Below are positions 19,805 through 28,899 of a stretch of 64,000 nt of DNA, one piece after another. Origin of the DNA: Clostridia bacterium (lineage in GTDB: Bacteria; Bacillota; Clostridia; TANB77; CAG-465). The DNA is taken from NCBI GenBank assembly GCA_028692955.1, contig JAQUWH010000007.1:1-64000 (forward strand). Reading direction: 5' to 3'. Position 1 is the first letter of the stretch. Every line of letters starts with the position of its first letter. The position numbers and the translations under genes are program-made. The notes beneath the pieces are model-generated. The model ran no database searches. It was not told the origin of the DNA and saw nothing but the letters and a program-made list of their open reading frames with translations.

Positions 19805-20827
19805 TTAAAACTCATTTAAAAATCTTTGATCATTTTCATATAAATATCTCATATCTGAAATACCATATTTTATCATGGCAATTCTTTCAACACCAACACC
19901 GAAAGCAAATCCTTGATATTCCTCTTTATCAATTCCACTGTAGCTTAACACATTAGGATGAACCATACCAGCTCCTAGAATTTCAATCCAGCCTTCCCCT
20001 TTGCATACTCTACATCCTTTTCCACCACACATAAAACATGATACATCTACTTCACAACTTGGCTCTGTAAATGGGAAGTGATGTGGCCTTAACTTTATTT
20101 TAGTTTCGGGTCCAAACATTTTTTTAGAAAACATCTCAAGTGTTCCTTTTAAATCAGCCATTGAAATATGTTTATCTACTACCAAGCCTTCTATCTGATG
20201 GAACATTGGGGAATGGGTAGCATCAGCTGTATCTGAGCGATACACTCTTCCTGGTGCGATGATCTTAATAGGAGGCTTTTGTTGCATCATGGTTCTTGCT
20301 TGAACTGGAGATGTTTGACTCCTTAAGATAATATCATCGGTAATATAGAAAGTATCTTGGGAGTCTCTTGATGGATGGTCCTTTGGAGTATTTAAGGCAT
20401 CAAAGTTTAAATTTGCAAATTCTACTTCTGGGCCTTCTGCAATACTATATCCCATTCCAATAAAAATTTCTTTTACTTCATCAAATACAATAGAAAGTGG
20501 GTGCTTATGGCCATAGGCTTGAATATTGCTTTTAGACATAGAAATATCTATCTTTTCACTTTTTATTTTGTTTTCAATTTCAATAGTTTTTAGTTCTTCC
20601 TGTTTTTTAGAAATTTCAGCCTCTATCATATTTCTGATTTCGTTGGCTTTTTTTCCTACTTCTTTTCTTTCTTCTACTTCAAGAGCACCTAAAGATTTTA
20701 ATTGTAGAGTAAGTTCACCTTTTTTTCCTAAATATCCTACTCTAATTTCTTCCAACACTTCTTTTGAGTTTGCATTGGAAAGTTTTTCTAATGCTTCCTT
20801 CTTAATTTTTAATAACTTCTCTTGCAT
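19805..20827 (-). CDS. pheS: Phenylalanyl-tRNA synthetase alpha subunit
   Basis: A 340-residue catalytic alpha chain: an N-terminal coiled-coil (about 1-85, Lys/Glu-rich) and a class II catalytic core with HPLSIVFDEVKEIFIGMGY, the motif 2 stretch APGRVYRSDTADATHSPMFHQIEG and motif 3 GFAFGVGVERIAMIKYGI. Four Cys in CFMCGGKGCRVCKGEGW form the zinc-like knob seen in many bacterial PheS. I take the start at ATG 20827 (MQEKLLK) with AAAGGATG upstream. Expression is controlled by the T-box immediately before it. Confidence 0.97.
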   Translation of the reverse strand: MQEKLLKIKKEALEKLSNANSKEVLEEIRVGYLGKKGELTLQLKSLGALEVEERKEVGKKANEIRNMIEAEISKKQEELKTIEIENKIKSEKIDISMSKSNIQAYGHKHPLSIVFDEVKEIFIGMGYSIAEGPEVEFANLNFDALNTPKDHPSRDSQDTFYITDDIILRSQTSPVQARTMMQQKPPIKIIAPGRVYRSDTADATHSPMFHQIEGLVVDKHISMADLKGTLEMFSKKMFGPETKIKLRPHHFPFTEPSCEVDVSCFMCGGKGCRVCKGEGWIEILGAGMVHPNVLSYSGIDKEEYQGFAFGVGVERIAMIKYGISDMRYLYENDQRFLNEF

Positions 20828-20869
20828 ATCTACACATCCTTTAATAAATTTGGTCAATAAAAAAGTCAC

Positions 20870-21124
20870 TTCATCCTAATAATTAGGACGAAATGACCAT
20901 GATTCCGCGTTACCACCTAAATTTCATTTAGATTACTCTAAATGCTCTTCATTACAGCTATTACGGGCCTACCCGCTCTTTCCTACTCATTATCTGTTCA
21001 AAAAGAGACCTCCAAGGTGAAATTTCAGTTAAGATGTATGAATAGGTTTCCAGCCGATGACCCATATTCTCTTGCATACATATTCTTTTCCTACTTTGCC
21101 TTTTCATAGGTTTTTATTTAATAT
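20870..21124 (-). promoter_or_regulatory. T-box riboswitch leader of pheST
   Basis: On the minus strand the leader contains the T-box antiterminator sequence AGGTGGTAACGCGG (about 20902-20916). It is followed by a strong terminator in which GTCATTTCGTCCTAA pairs with TTAGGATGAAGTGAC before a U6 tract. Upstream there is a long Stem I region with AG-rich bulges. Uncharged tRNA-Phe would stabilise the antiterminator and allow pheST transcription. I could not place the Phe specifier codon with certainty. Confidence 0.92.
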
Positions 21125-21130
21125 ATGTTT

Positions 21131-21159
21131 ATTATATCACAGTGATACTACCTTGTCAA
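21131..21159 (-). promoter_or_regulatory. Promoter of the T-box-pheST operon
   Basis: On the minus strand TTGACA (21159-21154), a 17-base spacer and TATAAT (21136-21131), a full consensus. The start point is predicted near 21124. Confidence 0.9.
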
Positions 21160-21294
21160 ATTTTATACAAATAAAAATGAGAAGATAGCAAGAACTATCG
21201 TTTAGTTGACTCTTTGTCTGAACTTTTGAACAACATTCGTTGTATTTATATGTACTAAATTTCATGCTAAATGTCAAGGAATTCATTTCCTTTT

Positions 21295-22023
21295 TTATTT
21301 CTTCATACCTCTATATATAAAATATATCAATGCCCCAACTCCTATTGTTCCAAGACCAATAAAAATATCAGCATTATTCTCATTATTCTTTGTATTAGTC
21401 TTTAATTTTTCTGCTGTTGGAATGTGAGAATTAACTTTTTCATCTTTTATCTTTTCTACATTATTTTTTTTACTTTGTACCTTTACTATTTTTATATCTT
21501 GCTTGCCATTACTAGCAATTGCCCTAACAGTTGTTTCTCCTTCCTTTATTCCTGTAATTTTTCCATTATCTGATATCTTTACTATTTCCTCATTATTACT
21601 TTTCCATTCAACTCTTGCATCATTTACATTCATCGGTTTTATAAGATAAGACAAACCTTTTTCTTCCCCTATAGCTATACAAATATTATCCTGATTGATA
21701 GTTACTTGTGCCACTTCAATAATATCTTGTTTCTTTTCTTCTATGACTGGAGCACTAGTGGAAGCGGCAACTTTTGGCTTTGGAACGACAACTTGTGTCT
21801 CTACCTTTTTAGCAGCATATGGACATACGCCATTATCATGTAAATGAGGTCCATATCCATTACAATGATAATGGTACCCACCAAGCCCACTAACATTGTT
21901 TTTATCTTTATGACCACCATGACTATCTGTTCTTCCAGAATGTGCGCTAATATTACTAGTAACAGATAATAAAATAATAGCAAATATTGAGCACATCATT
22001 TTAATATTTTTCATATTTTTCAT
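21295..22023 (-). CDS. Secreted YHYH-motif protein with an Ig-like domain and C-terminal anchor
   Basis: About 242 residues. A signal peptide (cleavage near NISAHS) leads into a His/Gly-rich segment HSGRTDSHGGHKD ... GGYHYHCNGYGPHLHDNGVC of the YHYH type, often seen in secreted proteins and perhaps metal-binding. A group 2 bacterial Ig-like domain follows (VEWKSNNEEIVKISDNGKITGIKEGETTVRAIA), then a Lys/Asn-rich linker and one membrane helix before RGMKK. It should be a cell-surface protein. I chose ATG 22023 because AGGTG lies 6 bases before it. The partner genes are unrelated. Confidence 0.75.
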   Translation of the reverse strand: MKNMKNIKMMCSIFAIILLSVTSNISAHSGRTDSHGGHKDKNNVSGLGGYHYHCNGYGPHLHDNGVCPYAAKKVETQVVVPKPKVAASTSAPVIEEKKQDIIEVAQVTINQDNICIAIGEEKGLSYLIKPMNVNDARVEWKSNNEEIVKISDNGKITGIKEGETTVRAIASNGKQDIKIVKVQSKKNNVEKIKDEKVNSHIPTAEKLKTNTKNNENNADIFIGLGTIGVGALIYFIYRGMKK

Positions 22024-22137
22024 ATTCCTCACCTATACATGTATACAATATATCACGCTACTAGCTTTTATTTTGTCGAAAATTGTCATATATGATGTTT
22101 TTTCACCTTACCTATATGTAAGTGTTGGTCGTATTTC

Positions 22138-22166
22138 TTGCTTTTTTAGTAGTTTAAATGTATAAT
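22138..22166 (+). promoter_or_regulatory. Promoter that would give a leaderless mRNA
   Basis: TTGCTT (22138-22143), 17 bases, TATAAT (22161-22166). The ATG at 22173 sits exactly where transcription should begin. No ribosome site precedes it. Confidence 0.65.
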
Positions 22167-22172
22167 AGTATC

Positions 22173-23105
22173 ATGAGAAAAATTTATGTAAAAACGAAAC
22201 AAGAGACAATAGTATTATCAAACTATCTCTTGAATATATTTCCAAATCTAAAAAAATCAGTTTTGTTTAAGGCAATTAGAAATAAAGATATAAGAGTAAA
22301 TGAAATAAAGACATCAAAAGATATAATGGTAAAGAACGATGATCTTGTAACAATTTATATCACTGATACCTTTTTGTTTAACTTGCCAAAACCGTTGAAG
22401 TATATTTATCACGACGATAATATAATAGCAGTATACAAACCTCAAGGTTTATTATCTAATACTGAATATTATGATAATGAGAATTTAAGCGAAAATGATA
22501 ATCGTATCGGTGGAGCTGAACCAACTTTAGAGGCACTCGTTACAAATGATTTTCCAAATGCTAGAATCTGCCATAGATTAGATAGAAATACTTGTGGGAT
22601 TGTACTTTTTTCTAGTAATGATGAAGCATATTCCGAACTAATCGAATCTTTTAAAAGAGGTTATATTACCAAAGAATATATTGCCTATGTTTCAAACGCC
22701 AATTTTGAGCACGATTCTTTAGTATTAGAAAATTATATTTTAAAAGATCCTAAAACAGGTTATAGTATTGTATATGATACGCCAGTAAGAAATTCACAAA
22801 AAATTATAACAAGCTATACAGTATTAGAAAAGAATCATAACATGGATTATGCGATTCTATCTATACTAATCCCTACTGGAAAAACGCATCAAATACGAGC
22901 ACAAATGAAACAAATCAACCATCCTATTATTGGGGACTCTAAATATGGAAAAAATGAAATTAATAAAAAATTTAGAATGTATCAACAAATGTTATTTGCC
23001 TATCGATATGCATTCGATTTTCCAAATACATCCGTATTGCATTATTTAAATAATATACTACTAAAACTAGACGAAGAAATTTATATAAAAAAGCTAGGTG
23101 AATAA
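22173..23105 (+). CDS. RluA-family pseudouridine synthase
   Basis: A 310-residue enzyme converting specific uridines of rRNA or tRNA to pseudouridine. The catalytic motif HRLDRNTCG is at 134-142 with catalytic Asp137. An S4-like N-terminal region (KAIRNKDIRVNEIKT) precedes it. The TGKTHQIRAQMKQINHPIIGDSKYG motif in the C-terminal half is diagnostic of the family. An ATG at 22158 would precede the -10 box, so 22173 is the plausible start. It lies 2 bases before the following CmpB-type gene, so the two are co-transcribed. Exact RNA target unknown. Confidence 0.88.
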   Translation: MRKIYVKTKQETIVLSNYLLNIFPNLKKSVLFKAIRNKDIRVNEIKTSKDIMVKNDDLVTIYITDTFLFNLPKPLKYIYHDDNIIAVYKPQGLLSNTEYYDNENLSENDNRIGGAEPTLEALVTNDFPNARICHRLDRNTCGIVLFSSNDEAYSELIESFKRGYITKEYIAYVSNANFEHDSLVLENYILKDPKTGYSIVYDTPVRNSQKIITSYTVLEKNHNMDYAILSILIPTGKTHQIRAQMKQINHPIIGDSKYGKNEINKKFRMYQQMLFAYRYAFDFPNTSVLHYLNNILLKLDEEIYIKKLGE

Positions 23106-23107
23106 AT

Positions 23108-23776
23108 GTGAAAGAAACAAAACATAGACAAGAAAATTCAAACATTGAAGCATTAACTGTGTCTAATACAAATAAAATTATTTCTATCAAGAGATTCGAT
23201 AAATTTGATGAAGAAGAAAGAAAAGTTACCTTTGAAAATGTAGTTTTTGTATTCTTTATATGTGCTGTGATAGGATTTCTTGTCGAGACTATTTTTATCT
23301 TTTTGATGCATGGTAAATTTGTGAATAGAGGTATGACATATGGCCCCTATTGTACCATTTATGGTGTTGGTGGCTTAATTTTATACTTATTCTTCCATGA
23401 CATCAAACCAATCAAGAAAAATATTCCATATACTTTTATCTCCACTGCTATTGTGATGGGTACGTTTGAACTTGTATCTGGATTAATATTAAAACACCTA
23501 TTAGGAATTGAAATGTGGAATTATGATACTGAATTTTTACCAATCTTACATTATACTTCTGTCCCTGTTATGATTGGTTGGGGTATCCTTGCTACTATGT
23601 ATGTCTATTTTATACAGCCACTTCTTTTAAAATTCATATCACTATTTCCTAAACATATAATGAAAAAACTTGCTGTTATATTACTGTTTATTTATACCAT
23701 TGATTTAGGATTATCTACCGTTAATATTTATACAAACCCAGAAGTATTATACAAATTAGTAAATCCAAGTATTTAA
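23108..23776 (+). CDS. Putative ABC-transporter type membrane protein, CmpB family (paralogue 1)
   Basis: 222 residues with about six membrane helices. The conserved core reads GFLVETIFIFLMHGKFVNRGMTYGPYCTIYGVGG, then a helix with TFELVSGLILKHLLGIEMWNYD. This is the pattern of the CmpB/DUF1113 'putative ABC transporter' family, whose function is not established. The start is GTG with AGGTGA upstream. It follows the RluA gene by 2 bases. Three further family members lie in this window (24.9, 47.5 and 51.6 kb). Confidence 0.8.
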   Translation: MKETKHRQENSNIEALTVSNTNKIISIKRFDKFDEEERKVTFENVVFVFFICAVIGFLVETIFIFLMHGKFVNRGMTYGPYCTIYGVGGLILYLFFHDIKPIKKNIPYTFISTAIVMGTFELVSGLILKHLLGIEMWNYDTEFLPILHYTSVPVMIGWGILATMYVYFIQPLLLKFISLFPKHIMKKLAVILLFIYTIDLGLSTVNIYTNPEVLYKLVNPSI

Positions 23777-23837
23777 AGTTCGACATATTATTCTAAAATA
23801 TTTTAACATCTCATATTGTGTATTGAGGTGTTTTTTT

Positions 23838-24827
23838 ATGATAAAATGTGCAATAGTAGGTGCAACTGGACTAGTTGGCTCTACTTTTTTAAAAGTATTA
23901 GAGGAGAAAAGACTGCCTATTGATGAATATGTGTTATTTGCCTCTAGTAAATCTAAAGGAAGGTCAGTTCGTTTTTTAGACCATAACTATGAAGTGGAAG
24001 AACTAACAGAAACTTCCTTTGATGACAATAGATTCAACTATGCGTTATTTTCAGCTGGATCTGATATTAGTATAAAATATGCAAAGATTGCAAAAGAAAA
24101 TGGTTGTATTGTAATTGATAATAGCAGTGCTTACAGGATGCATGATGACGTACCACTTGTTGTACCAGAAGTTAATGCAGATAAGATTAATCAACATAAT
24201 GGAATAATAGCAAATCCAAATTGTTCCACCATCCAATCTGTTATACCACTTAAGATATTAAATGATTTATATAAAATTAAAAGAATTATCTTTTCTACTT
24301 ATCAAGCTGTATCTGGCGCTGGTGTAGAAGGAATCAATGATTTAGCCAATACGTTATGTGGAAAAAAGGCAAATAAATTTCCTTATCCTATCGCAAATAA
24401 TTGTATTCCACAGATTGATACTTTCCTTGAAAATGGTTATACAAAAGAAGAGATGAAGATGATTGAAGAAACCAGGAAAATACTAGATTTACAAAACTTA
24501 GATATAACAGCTACAGCAGTTAGAGTTCCAGTGAAAAATTGTCACTGTGAAAGCATTAATGTTGAATTTGAAGAAGAATTTGATATACTCGATTTAAAAC
24601 AACAATTAAATAAACAAGAAGGAATTGTGGTACACGACATGCCAGAAAAACAAATCTATCCAATCCCAACATTTGTAGATGGAAAAGATGAAGTATTTGT
24701 TGGAAGAATTAGAAGAGATTATAGCGTTAATAGTGGTATTAATTTTTGGTGTGTAGCAGACAATATACGAAAGGGTGCAGCAACAAATGCAGTACAAATC
24801 CTTGAGTATTTAATTAATTTGAAATAA
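23838..24827 (+). CDS. asd: Aspartate-semialdehyde dehydrogenase
   Basis: A 329-residue enzyme reducing aspartyl phosphate to aspartate semialdehyde for lysine, diaminopimelate, threonine and methionine synthesis. The NADP-binding motif GATGLVGSTFL is at residues 8-18, the catalytic Cys is C129 in NPNCSTIQ, and the motif RVPVKNCHCESINVEF carries the substrate-binding region. ATG 23838 has GAGGTG 7 bases upstream. A perfect terminator follows. No other pathway gene is adjacent. Confidence 0.95.
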   Translation: MIKCAIVGATGLVGSTFLKVLEEKRLPIDEYVLFASSKSKGRSVRFLDHNYEVEELTETSFDDNRFNYALFSAGSDISIKYAKIAKENGCIVIDNSSAYRMHDDVPLVVPEVNADKINQHNGIIANPNCSTIQSVIPLKILNDLYKIKRIIFSTYQAVSGAGVEGINDLANTLCGKKANKFPYPIANNCIPQIDTFLENGYTKEEMKMIEETRKILDLQNLDITATAVRVPVKNCHCESINVEFEEEFDILDLKQQLNKQEGIVVHDMPEKQIYPIPTFVDGKDEVFVGRIRRDYSVNSGINFWCVADNIRKGAATNAVQILEYLINLK

Positions 24828-24830
24828 AAG

Positions 24831-24867
24831 AATTGCGGTGGAATAAGTTTCACCGCAATTTTTTTAA
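24831..24867 (+). terminator. Terminator of asd
   Basis: AATTGCGGTG (24831-24840) and CACCGCAATT (24851-24860) pair perfectly and are followed by T7. Confidence 0.92.
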
Positions 24868-24887
24868 AATTATAAAAAAAGCTCTAC

Positions 24888-25568
24888 TCACTTCTTTCTA
24901 ATTCTATTTGTATACAGTTGATTTAATTTTTCATCACTAAAGTGCTCATCTAAAAATCGTTCCATTTGATTGCTCGCTGCTATACCTCTATATCTTTCTG
25001 TTTGTCTAAAAGACGTTAGTATAGTAAGACATATATTCATACTCATGAAAATAATTAAAACATTACAAATATATGAAAAAATCCTTGTATTTACCTTTGA
25101 TAACACCTCTACAATAACAGGATATATATAACGTATATATGCAAAGCCAATGACTCCCCAAAATAGTGCAAATATAACACTAGTTCTTCCACCTATATTT
25201 AAAAACTCGGTTGGATAATCCCAAGATACCGTGCCAAATATCAATTCTTGAATCAAAGAATATAAATATTCAAATATACCACCAATAAGCATAGCGGCAA
25301 TAAATGTATCAAATTTTTTACTCATATTTTTCAAGAAAAATGTAAATAATATAGCTCCTATTCCGTAAACAGGAACAAAGGGACCAACTAATAATCCTTG
25401 CTTGCTATACAATCCACCAAAATGATAAATTCCAAGCAAACTTTCATAAACAAATCCAACGATACAGCCAAGCATAAATACTGAAAAATATAGGTATATC
25501 TTATTAATATTTTCATCTTTTTCTTTTATTTTAATTTTTTGCTTCTTTAAAACCAGAGTATTTTCCAT
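24888..25568 (-). CDS. CmpB-family membrane protein (paralogue 2)
   Basis: 226 residues, about six membrane helices. The core GCIVGFVYESLLGIYHFGGLYSKQGLLVGPFVPVYGIGA matches paralogue 1, and a later YLYSLIQELIFGTVSWDY segment corresponds to its TFELVSG block. The N-terminal 25 residues are Lys-rich and cytoplasmic; the C-terminal tail is charged. ATG 25568 has AGGTGA upstream. It is more like the 51.6-kb copy than like the other two (both share a FGTVSW-Y motif and an RTS-like stretch). Function unknown. Confidence 0.78.
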   Translation of the reverse strand: MENTLVLKKQKIKIKEKDENINKIYLYFSVFMLGCIVGFVYESLLGIYHFGGLYSKQGLLVGPFVPVYGIGAILFTFFLKNMSKKFDTFIAAMLIGGIFEYLYSLIQELIFGTVSWDYPTEFLNIGGRTSVIFALFWGVIGFAYIRYIYPVIVEVLSKVNTRIFSYICNVLIIFMSMNICLTILTSFRQTERYRGIAASNQMERFLDEHFSDEKLNQLYTNRIRKK

Positions 25569-25637
25569 AAAAAAATCACCTATCATCATTAGTATTATTT
25601 TCTGATGATAAATGATTTTTATACTTAATAAATCGTT

Positions 25638-26390
25638 TTATTCCATTTTTTTTGCTTGCGCTTTATATGCAAAATACATGAGTAATTTATCAGGTGTCAC
25701 TTTAGATAAAAATCTCACTATTTTATTTAGTAATCCTGGTACAATTACATTTTTATTTTTCAAAGTTTTATCAATAGCATACTTTGCCACATACTCACTT
25801 GTCAACGGTTTTATATTAAAATGAACGCCCGCTACATTGTTAAAATTAGTGTTGACAGGACCTGGGCATAAGATTGAGATACTAACATTAGATTTTCTAA
25901 TTTTAAGTTCTTGATAGATTGCCTGAGATAATCTAACAACATATGCCTTTGTTGCATAATACGAACTCATGAGTGGACCTGGCATAAATCCTGCAATAGA
26001 GGCAACATTTAAAATTTTTCCACTATCTTTTTTAATCATATCTTTTAAAAATAATTTGGTAAGAACATCTACTGCTGTAATATTCGTATCAATCATTTTT
26101 CTTTCTTTGTCTATATCAAGTGTATGAAATTCTCCAAATAGTCCAAATCCCGCATTATTTACTAGTAGGTCTATTTCTTGATCTGAAACTTGCATATATA
26201 ATTTAGCAAGATTTTCATATACACTTAAATCGGATAATATAATCTCCACATTGGTGCTACATTCTGTCTTCAATCGATTCAAAGCTTCTTCATTTCTTGC
26301 CACTGCAATAATATCATAACCTAGTTTTGATAAATATTTTGCAATATCGTATCCAATTCCTGAAGATGCTCCTGTTACTAAAGCTTTCAT
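25638..26390 (-). CDS. Short-chain dehydrogenase/reductase
   Basis: A 250-residue classical SDR. The cofactor motif TGASSGIG is at residues 6-13, the NNAG motif stands in LLVNNAGFGLFG, and catalytic Ser-Tyr-Lys lie in SIAGFMPGPLMSSYYATKAYV. The C-terminal extension of about 40 residues ends KAQAKKME. It is similar to DltE/YqjQ-type oxidoreductases of Firmicutes. The substrate cannot be told from sequence. AAGGAG precedes the ATG; no operon partner. Confidence 0.88.
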   Translation of the reverse strand: MKALVTGASSGIGYDIAKYLSKLGYDIIAVARNEEALNRLKTECSTNVEIILSDLSVYENLAKLYMQVSDQEIDLLVNNAGFGLFGEFHTLDIDKERKMIDTNITAVDVLTKLFLKDMIKKDSGKILNVASIAGFMPGPLMSSYYATKAYVVRLSQAIYQELKIRKSNVSISILCPGPVNTNFNNVAGVHFNIKPLTSEYVAKYAIDKTLKNKNVIVPGLLNKIVRFLSKVTPDKLLMYFAYKAQAKKME

Positions 26391-26551
26391 TCTCCTACTC
26401 CTTTATCTCATTATTTAACTTTATTTTAACACAAATTAGTGAATATATCAATAATTTAGCTTTTTTTACTATTCTATTGCCAATAGCGATATATCTATTT
26501 TAAAGATATATGCCTTGTTACCATTTTTGTTATCCATATTTGTCCCTTTTT

Positions 26552-26659
26552 CTATTTAAAAATTGCAGTCCAATATTCTTGAATAGGTATGCTTTCTGGA
26601 GGTAAATCTGGGTCTTCAATAGAATAGGGAGCAAAACTAGATTCATTTGATTGATATTG
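26552..26659 (-). pseudogene. Short gene remnant without a start codon
   Basis: An open stretch of 35 codons, containing APYSIEDPDLPPES and ending QEYWTAIFK before TAG, has coding-like composition but no start codon and is cut off by TAA at 26660-26662. It looks like the C terminus of a lost gene. The family was not recognised. The rest of 26391-26815 has no gene that I can support. Confidence 0.35.
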
Positions 26660-26673
26660 TTAAATTTTAACAA
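26657..26673. promoter_or_regulatory. Operator-like inverted repeat before the FAD/Rieske gene
   Basis: TTGTTAAA-T-TTTAACAA is a perfect 8-bp inverted repeat around one base, about 145 bp before the start of the oxidoreductase gene. It resembles MarR/OhrR-like dyads in size only. Confidence 0.4.
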
Positions 26674-26815
26674 AAGTATATAAATATATTGTATTAAATT
26701 ATATAAAATCCAATAAAGTGTATATTAATGATTAATTGTGCTTATTTCACTCATTTTATTACCTTTATCGTATAAACAAACAAATATATTCAATACTATA
26801 ACTGAGGTGTTAAAT

Positions 26816-28300
26816 ATGGGTTCAGTCTGGTTAAATAGTGTAGAATTACCAAAATATAAAAAATTAGAAGAGGATATTTCTACAGATGTATGTATTGTTG
26901 GAGGAGGTATTACAGGAATTACGTTAGGGTATAAACTAAAAAAAGAAGGAATTCCTTTTGTTTTAATTGAAAAAGATATGATTGCATCAAAAGCTACAGG
27001 GCATACAACTGCTAAAATAACAAGTCAGCACGGTTTGCTATATCATTATTTGCAAAATGCATATTCAAAAGAATACGCAAAAGATTATTTATATGCTAAC
27101 CAAGAAGCAATTGAAGATATCTCACGTATTGTATCAAGTGAAAAAATTGATTGCGATTTTGTAAGACAGAATTCCTATGTTTTTACAAATGATGAAACAA
27201 AGGTAAATGACATTAAAAAAGAATTTGATGTATTAAGTGATATTGGTTTTGACGCCGAAATAGTTAATAAGCTTGATATTTCAGTAGATATATTATCTGC
27301 CATTAAATTTAATAATCAAGCTAAATTTAATCCGTTAAAATATATAGCTGGTCTATTACCCCACTTTAGTGAATCTATCTATGAAAATACAGTAGCATTG
27401 GATATCAAAAAAAATAACAATGGTTTTTTTATTCAAACAGAAAATGGTAGTTGTATTACTTGTAAAAAGCTAGTTATAGCTACAAAATACCCCATCAAGG
27501 ATATCCCTGGTTTTTACTTTACTAAGCTTTACCAAGAAACATCCTATGTTCTTGCCATTACTACTGATACTAAAATAGATGGTATGTACATTAGTTGTGA
27601 CACACCTAAAATATCTTTAAGGAGTGCCACATACAACGGTAAAGAGGTTGTTTTATTGGGAGGAGAAAATAACAGAACGGGTGAAAAAATCAATACCTTG
27701 AATGCGTATGAAAATTTAGAAAACATCGCAAAATCATTATTTAATAATTATACTGTTCTTGCAAAATGGAATACAGAAGATGCTATATCACTAGATAAAA
27801 TTCCATATATTGGCGATTTTTCAAAATTATATCCAAATTGCTATGTAGCAACCGGATTTAATAAATGGGGTATGACTTCTTCCAATGTGGCAGCAAACAT
27901 CCTATTTGATAAAATCACTAATAGAGAAAATAAGTATGCTTATGTATTTGATTCTACTAGATTTCATATGATTAAGAACCGAAAAGCATTGAGTGAACTT
28001 ATCAAACAAAGTGTGAAAGGATTGCTAGGAGATAAATTAAAAGTAAAAGATAAAAATTATTCTGATTTAGAAAAAGGAAGTGGAAAAGTAATAAAAGAGA
28101 ATGGTAAACTAATTGGGGTATTTAAAGATAATTCCGGTAAGTTATATAAGGTTAATCCAAAGTGCACACATCTAGGGTGTTTGCTTCACTTTAATAGATT
28201 AGATAAGACATGGGACTGTGCATGTCATGGCTCTAGATATCAATTTGATGGTACCGTCATCTATGGGCCAAGTTCTAGAGATTTAGAAAAACTAGATTAA
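26816..28300 (+). CDS. FAD-dependent oxidoreductase with C-terminal Rieske domain
   Basis: 494 residues. The N-terminal DAO-type FAD domain has VCIVGGGITGITLGYKLKKEG (dinucleotide motif at 29-34), then a TTAKITSQHGLLY stretch. The C terminus is a Rieske [2Fe-2S] domain with ligands C450-x-H452 (CTHLGC) and C468-x-x-H471 (CACHGS). This fusion is known from Firmicute 'FAD-dependent oxidoreductase/Rieske' proteins, probably cytoplasmic, electron partner unknown. Start ATG 26816 has GAGGTG upstream; the longer frame from 26738 lacks a site. The Rieske cluster suggests electron transfer or oxidative-stress handling. Confidence 0.88.
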   Translation: MGSVWLNSVELPKYKKLEEDISTDVCIVGGGITGITLGYKLKKEGIPFVLIEKDMIASKATGHTTAKITSQHGLLYHYLQNAYSKEYAKDYLYANQEAIEDISRIVSSEKIDCDFVRQNSYVFTNDETKVNDIKKEFDVLSDIGFDAEIVNKLDISVDILSAIKFNNQAKFNPLKYIAGLLPHFSESIYENTVALDIKKNNNGFFIQTENGSCITCKKLVIATKYPIKDIPGFYFTKLYQETSYVLAITTDTKIDGMYISCDTPKISLRSATYNGKEVVLLGGENNRTGEKINTLNAYENLENIAKSLFNNYTVLAKWNTEDAISLDKIPYIGDFSKLYPNCYVATGFNKWGMTSSNVAANILFDKITNRENKYAYVFDSTRFHMIKNRKALSELIKQSVKGLLGDKLKVKDKNYSDLEKGSGKVIKENGKLIGVFKDNSGKLYKVNPKCTHLGCLLHFNRLDKTWDCACHGSRYQFDGTVIYGPSSRDLEKLD

Positions 28301-28307
28301 ATAAAGA

Positions 28308-28334
28308 GAGAGCCTATCTCTTTGATAGATTCTC
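28308..28334 (+). terminator. Probable terminator of the FAD/Rieske gene
   Basis: GAGAGCCTATC pairs with GATAGATTCTC (2-base internal mismatch) around TCTTT. The downstream tract is only partly T-rich. Confidence 0.5.
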
Positions 28335-28347
28335 CCCTATTTTCATC

Positions 28348-28875
28348 TTACTTTTTGATATAGTTTGATTTAAATTTTGTTTTTAAGAATTCAATTGCAT
28401 TTTCCAAATCTTCATTAAATCCTGACTTACTAATTAAAAATGCTTGCCTTGTATTTATATAAATATATAATACCTCTTTTGTATCATATACTCTATATAA
28501 ATCTTCATACTTTATTTTTGTATTTCCAAATGGATTGCTCACTTCGAATTCATTTTCATAAAATTTATATTGATTTTCATTATTTTCAAATGTTTTATCA
28601 AACTTTAGTATTCTATTGACACTAATATTAGGTAAATAAATATATGACAATACAATTACTGCTGAAAGAATCAAAAAAGTAACTCCCGCACTAATATCTA
28701 ACTTTAAAAAAATCAATAGTAACGAAGAAATTATCATAATGCCCATACAAATATATAATGAGATGGACAATGCTTTATTTCTGGTTCTTAAATGAAATTT
28801 ATTAAAGTTAAGGTATAATTCTTTTGTATAAATTGTTTTATTTTTAAATAATACTTTTTCTGCTGTCTCTTCCAT
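28348..28875 (-). CDS. YcxB-like membrane protein
   Basis: 175 residues: an N-terminal cytoplasmic segment, two membrane helices (about 37-58 and 62-82), then a C-terminal YcxB-type domain (YKFYENEFEVSNPFGNTKIKYEDLYRVYDTKEVLYIYI ... AFLISKSGF). That arrangement is typical of YcxB family proteins, whose function is unknown. GGGGGAA precedes the ATG. It follows the Bax-inhibitor-like gene by 24 bases on the same strand and is likely in one operon with it. Confidence 0.7.
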   Translation of the reverse strand: MEETAEKVLFKNKTIYTKELYLNFNKFHLRTRNKALSISLYICMGIMIISSLLLIFLKLDISAGVTFLILSAVIVLSYIYLPNISVNRILKFDKTFENNENQYKFYENEFEVSNPFGNTKIKYEDLYRVYDTKEVLYIYINTRQAFLISKSGFNEDLENAIEFLKTKFKSNYIKK

Positions 28876-28899
28876 GTTTCCCCCTAATTATGTCTTTTA

